DNA of 8,100 bases from an uncultured Burkholderiales bacterium (GTDB taxonomy: Bacteria; Pseudomonadota; Gammaproteobacteria; Burkholderiales; Burkholderiaceae): positions 1 through 8,100 of the forward strand of contig CAIMWY010000384.1 of NCBI GenBank assembly GCA_903845315.1. The letters are read 5' to 3'. Both the position numbers and the translations under genes were made by a program. Below the pieces are notes generated by a model. The model saw nothing but the letters and a program-made list of their open reading frames with translations. It was not told the origin of the DNA and searched no databases. Below, in pieces: positions 6,336-8,100 of the stretch (positions within the stretch are counted from its first letter, which is position 1; the number at the start of each line of letters is the position of its first letter).

Positions 6336-7535
6336 ATGTACGAATTTCCACCCACGCTCCAAGCGGCGCAAGAGCGTCTGAACTTGGTCGAGCCCAAACA
6401 CTACGCCTACTCGCGCAACGACCTCAATGGCGCGGTGAGCTATTTGTCGCCCTATCTCACACACGGATTTTTAAGCGTGTTGGATGTGGCCAGCGCCATG
6501 TACCACCGCCATCGTTTGGGTGTGCAGCACAAATTCATGATGGAGTTGGGCTGGCGCGAGTACTACCAGCATGTGCATCGGCACCTCGGGGATGCAGGCA
6601 TCGCAACAAATTTACACGAAGGCGTGTTGCCTGAGGCTGCTTACACACAAGATTTCCCAGAGGATGTGCGCCATGCATGTACGGGGGTGCCGGTGATTGA
6701 TCAGGCGGTTTTTGGGCTCTACAGCACGGGTTATTTGCACAACCATGCGCGCTTGTGGTTGGCCAGTTATTTGGTGCATTTGCGCAAAGTGCATTGGCGC
6801 GTGGCTGCCGATTGGCTGTATGGCCACTTGGTCGATGGCGATTTGGCCAGCAACTACCTCAGTTGGCAGTGGGTTGCGGGCACGGGCAGCAGCAAGCCCT
6901 ACTTGTTCAATGCCGACAACGTGGAGCAATTTGCGCCGCCGGCTTGGCACAGCCGCGGCTCATTGATCGACACCAGCTATGAAACCTTGGACATCTTGGC
7001 ATCCAACCCGGCGACCTTGACCCAAGCGGGCGGGCGAAACCATTTGGGCATTGACGAACCGCGGGTGCTCAGCGCGCCGCCTGATGATCTTGGCTTTTCC
7101 GCGCCAGATGCCGATTGGGTCACAGGACGCACTGTGTGGTGGGTGCACCCTTGGGCCTTGGCCAACGTGCCTGCCGATCTGCCCAGCGATGTGGTGGTGA
7201 TTGCCGCCATCTGCGCAGAGCAAACACAGGCGCACCCGTGGGACGAGCGACGCTGGCATTTTGTGGCCGAGCGAATGGCTGCTATGACGCCGCATCTTTG
7301 GTGGGGCAGCGAGTCCGCCATCGAGGCCGTGTTGACGCAAGCGAAGACGGTGCACTGCGTGGGGCACCTGCGGCTGCCACTGATGCCCACCGTGCCCTGG
7401 TGCCAGCGCGCAGCCCCGAGGTTGTTCCGTGACTTGGATAAACCTTGCGACTCGTTTTCAAAATGGTGGGTGCAAGTCAACAAGGGGGTGCGCCACTTGC
7501 AGCAGTTGGTCTACCCCATCGCGCCACGGGGCTGA
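6336..7535 (+). CDS. Photolyase/cryptochrome-family FAD-binding protein with atypical domain order
   Basis: The first 220 or so residues match the FAD-binding domain of DNA photolyases and cryptochromes. Motifs include YSRNDLNGAVSYLSPYLTHG (25-44), ELGWREYYQHV (70-80), TGVPVIDQAVFGLYSTGYLH (116-135), HWR (153-155), LVDGDLASNYLSWQWVAGTG (165-184) and KPYLFNADNV (187-196). Photolyases use reduced FAD and blue light to split UV pyrimidine dimers. Trp154 and Trp177 or Trp179 fit two members of the classical electron-transfer triad; Tyr103 may occupy the place of the third Trp. The usual N-terminal alpha/beta domain is missing. Residues 266-381 instead look like a diverged copy of it: TVWWVHPWALAN, a hydrophobic strand VVVIAAIC, DERRWHFVAERMAAM, and a closing SFSKWWVQV that recalls FTPFWKAW. 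At 399 residues it is shorter than classical enzymes (about 450-480). The ATG at 6336 begins the conserved part; the frame upstream is antisense to the CWC gene. Repair versus signalling function is open. Confidence 0.85.
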   Translation: MYEFPPTLQAAQERLNLVEPKHYAYSRNDLNGAVSYLSPYLTHGFLSVLDVASAMYHRHRLGVQHKFMMELGWREYYQHVHRHLGDAGIATNLHEGVLPEAAYTQDFPEDVRHACTGVPVIDQAVFGLYSTGYLHNHARLWLASYLVHLRKVHWRVAADWLYGHLVDGDLASNYLSWQWVAGTGSSKPYLFNADNVEQFAPPAWHSRGSLIDTSYETLDILASNPATLTQAGGRNHLGIDEPRVLSAPPDDLGFSAPDADWVTGRTVWWVHPWALANVPADLPSDVVVIAAICAEQTQAHPWDERRWHFVAERMAAMTPHLWWGSESAIEAVLTQAKTVHCVGHLRLPLMPTVPWCQRAAPRLFRDLDKPCDSFSKWWVQVNKGVRHLQQLVYPIAPRG

Positions 7536-7549
7536 CGCGCTGATGCGCT

Positions 7550-7945
7550 TCACTCGCCGGGTGCGGGACGCACAGACACCACAAAGTATTGGGTTTCACC
7601 CATGCACTCGGGCAGGCCTTTGTGCTGCTCATACTCCATCACCACCTTCTGGCCGATGTGTACATTGATCTGGTCGGCCACAGCGGTGTCACGCACGGTG
7701 AAGGCAAACTTTTCTGGAATGGCTGGCATGGTGGCCAGTGCCCGCACTTGCTCGCCTTCCCATGTTTTACAGACCCAACCTTTGTACGAGAGCTTTTGCA
7801 CATAGCCCACGCTCTCACCGCGCGAGTAGGTGAAGTGGTAGGTGAACAGCAGGTACAAGCCCGCCAGCACCGCCACCGTCAACACCAAACCGATGAGGGT
7901 GCGCAGTGCGAAGCGCAGCAGTGTTTGGGCGAATGAGTTGGGCAT
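7550..7945 (-). CDS. Hypothetical small membrane-anchored protein
   Basis: I do not recognise a named domain in this 131-residue protein. Residues about 14-35 form one hydrophobic helix (LRTLIGLVLTVAVLAGLYLL) after a short basic N-terminus, which fits a single inner-membrane anchor or an uncleaved signal. The remaining hundred residues are soluble and probably periplasmic by the positive-inside rule. They contain a compact, conserved-looking core: YSRGESVGYVQKLSYKGWVC, KTWEGE, FTVRD, VVMEYEQHKGLPECMGETQY. Two cysteines (about 59 and 114) could pair. The start at 7945 is supported by AGGA 6 nt upstream. The gene converges on the photolyase-like gene, with 14 nt between the stops, and stands alone downstream of a hairpin terminator, so it is likely transcribed by itself. 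Similar small proteins are, as I recall, widespread in Comamonadaceae without a proven function. It is very likely a real gene, but its function is unknown. Confidence 0.82.
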   Translation of the reverse strand: MPNSFAQTLLRFALRTLIGLVLTVAVLAGLYLLFTYHFTYSRGESVGYVQKLSYKGWVCKTWEGEQVRALATMPAIPEKFAFTVRDTAVADQINVHIGQKVVMEYEQHKGLPECMGETQYFVVSVRPAPGE

Positions 7946-7951
7946 ATGTTT

Positions 7952-7955
7952 TCCT
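7952..7955 (-). promoter_or_regulatory. Ribosome binding site of the small membrane protein gene
   Basis: On the minus strand, TAGGAAAACAT precedes the ATG at 7945; the AGGA core lies 6 nt from the start codon. This good spacing supports the chosen start. Confidence 0.6.
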
Positions 7956-7972
7956 AGTGGAGATGGAGCTTG

Positions 7973-7978
7973 ATCATA
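7973..7978 (-). promoter_or_regulatory. Possible -10 element for the small membrane protein gene
   Basis: TATGAT on the minus strand lies 27 nt upstream of the ATG at 7945, in the only free space between the terminator hairpin and the gene. It is close to the sigma-70 consensus TATAAT. No convincing -35 hexamer is found at 16-18 nt spacing (that place falls inside the hairpin arm), so the call rests on one hexamer and position alone. Confidence 0.3.
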
Positions 7979-7992
7979 GTGACTGGATCAAA

Positions 7993-8020
7993 ACAAACGG
8001 CACCCGCAGGTGCCGTTTGT
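7993..8020 (-). terminator. Strong hairpin terminator of the gene entering from the right edge
   Basis: A perfect 12-bp inverted repeat (ACAAACGGCACC at 7993-8004 and its complement at 8009-8020) encloses a 4-nt loop (CGCA). Read on the minus strand, the hairpin starts 23 nt after the stop of the partial gene at 8044-8100 and is followed by a T-rich tail (TTTGTTTTGATCC), as in an intrinsic terminator. On the plus strand it is followed only by a weak tail, so its main use is probably for minus-strand transcripts. Confidence 0.8.
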
Positions 8021-8043
8021 CAGGCGCAGCGGTTGACCTGCCT

Positions 8044-8100
8044 TTAGGCTGTACCCGCCTTTACCTTCAAGCGCCAAGCATGCAGCAAAGGCTCGGTGTA
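8044..8100 (-). CDS. C-terminal end of an unidentified gene entering from the right edge
   Basis: On the minus strand an open frame enters at the window edge and ends at TAA (8046-8044), giving the last 18 residues YTEPLLHAWRLKVKAGTA. The frame is supported by the hairpin terminator that follows after 23 nt. The fragment is too short for me to name the family; the alternative is a chance open frame. Confidence 0.5.
   Translation of the reverse strand, partial: YTEPLLHAWRLKVKAGTA

Noticed and set aside
7537..7548. Small GCGC-TGAT-GCGC hairpin between two convergent genes
   Set aside because: The 4-bp stem with only two T residues after it is too weak to call a terminator.
1..8100. CRISPR arrays, insertion sequences, tRNA genes, phage or toxin-antitoxin modules
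   Set aside because: Reading both strands, I saw no spaced direct repeats, terminal inverted repeats with a transposase, cloverleaf-like sequences or matching protein motifs.

Overview
This window looks like a piece of betaproteobacterial chromosome, probably order Burkholderiales and plausibly family Comamonadaceae. That placement is an inference from protein resemblance, the moderately GC-rich and TTG-leucine-rich coding style, the proteobacterial-type glutamate-cysteine ligase, and a small CWC cysteine-rich protein of a kind I associate with this group. I see no insertion sequence, phage gene, CRISPR array, tRNA or rRNA. Coding density is very high and no gene-free stretch exceeds 100 bases.

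Left part (1-3768, plus strand): a tight three-gene unit, gshA (5' end outside the window), kup, gshB. The first and last genes encode the two steps of glutathione synthesis. Between them lies a full-length Kup-type potassium transporter, 11 nt after gshA and 3 nt before gshB. The gshA reading frame is interrupted by one in-frame TAA at 458-460, and clearly homologous coding sequence continues in the same frame on both sides. Unless this is a sequence error or a read-through codon, gshA is a very recent nonsense pseudogene upstream of intact kup and gshB.

Middle part (3797-6290, minus strand): a second compact unit, transcribed towards gshB. In order it holds a small eight-cysteine CWC-family protein, a DHA2-type (EmrB/QacA-like) major facilitator exporter whose start overlaps the CWC stop by 8 nt, and a YafJ-like class II glutamine amidotransferase that starts 6 nt after the exporter. 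It ends tail-to-tail with gshB, 28 nt apart.

Right part (6336-8100): a photolyase/cryptochrome-family protein on the plus strand, diverging from the CWC gene across only 45 nt. Its FAD-binding domain lies at the N-terminus, and a domain resembling the usual N-terminal photolyase alpha/beta domain appears at the C-terminus, so it may be a domain-swapped (permuted) photolyase. It converges after 14 nt on a small one-helix membrane protein of unknown function (minus strand). Beyond that are a strong hairpin terminator and the last 18 codons of another minus-strand gene that enters from the right edge.

The most useful points to follow up are the in-frame stop in gshA, the potassium transporter embedded in the glutathione operon, and the inverted domain order of the photolyase-like protein. 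I did not find a convincing new defence or mobile system.
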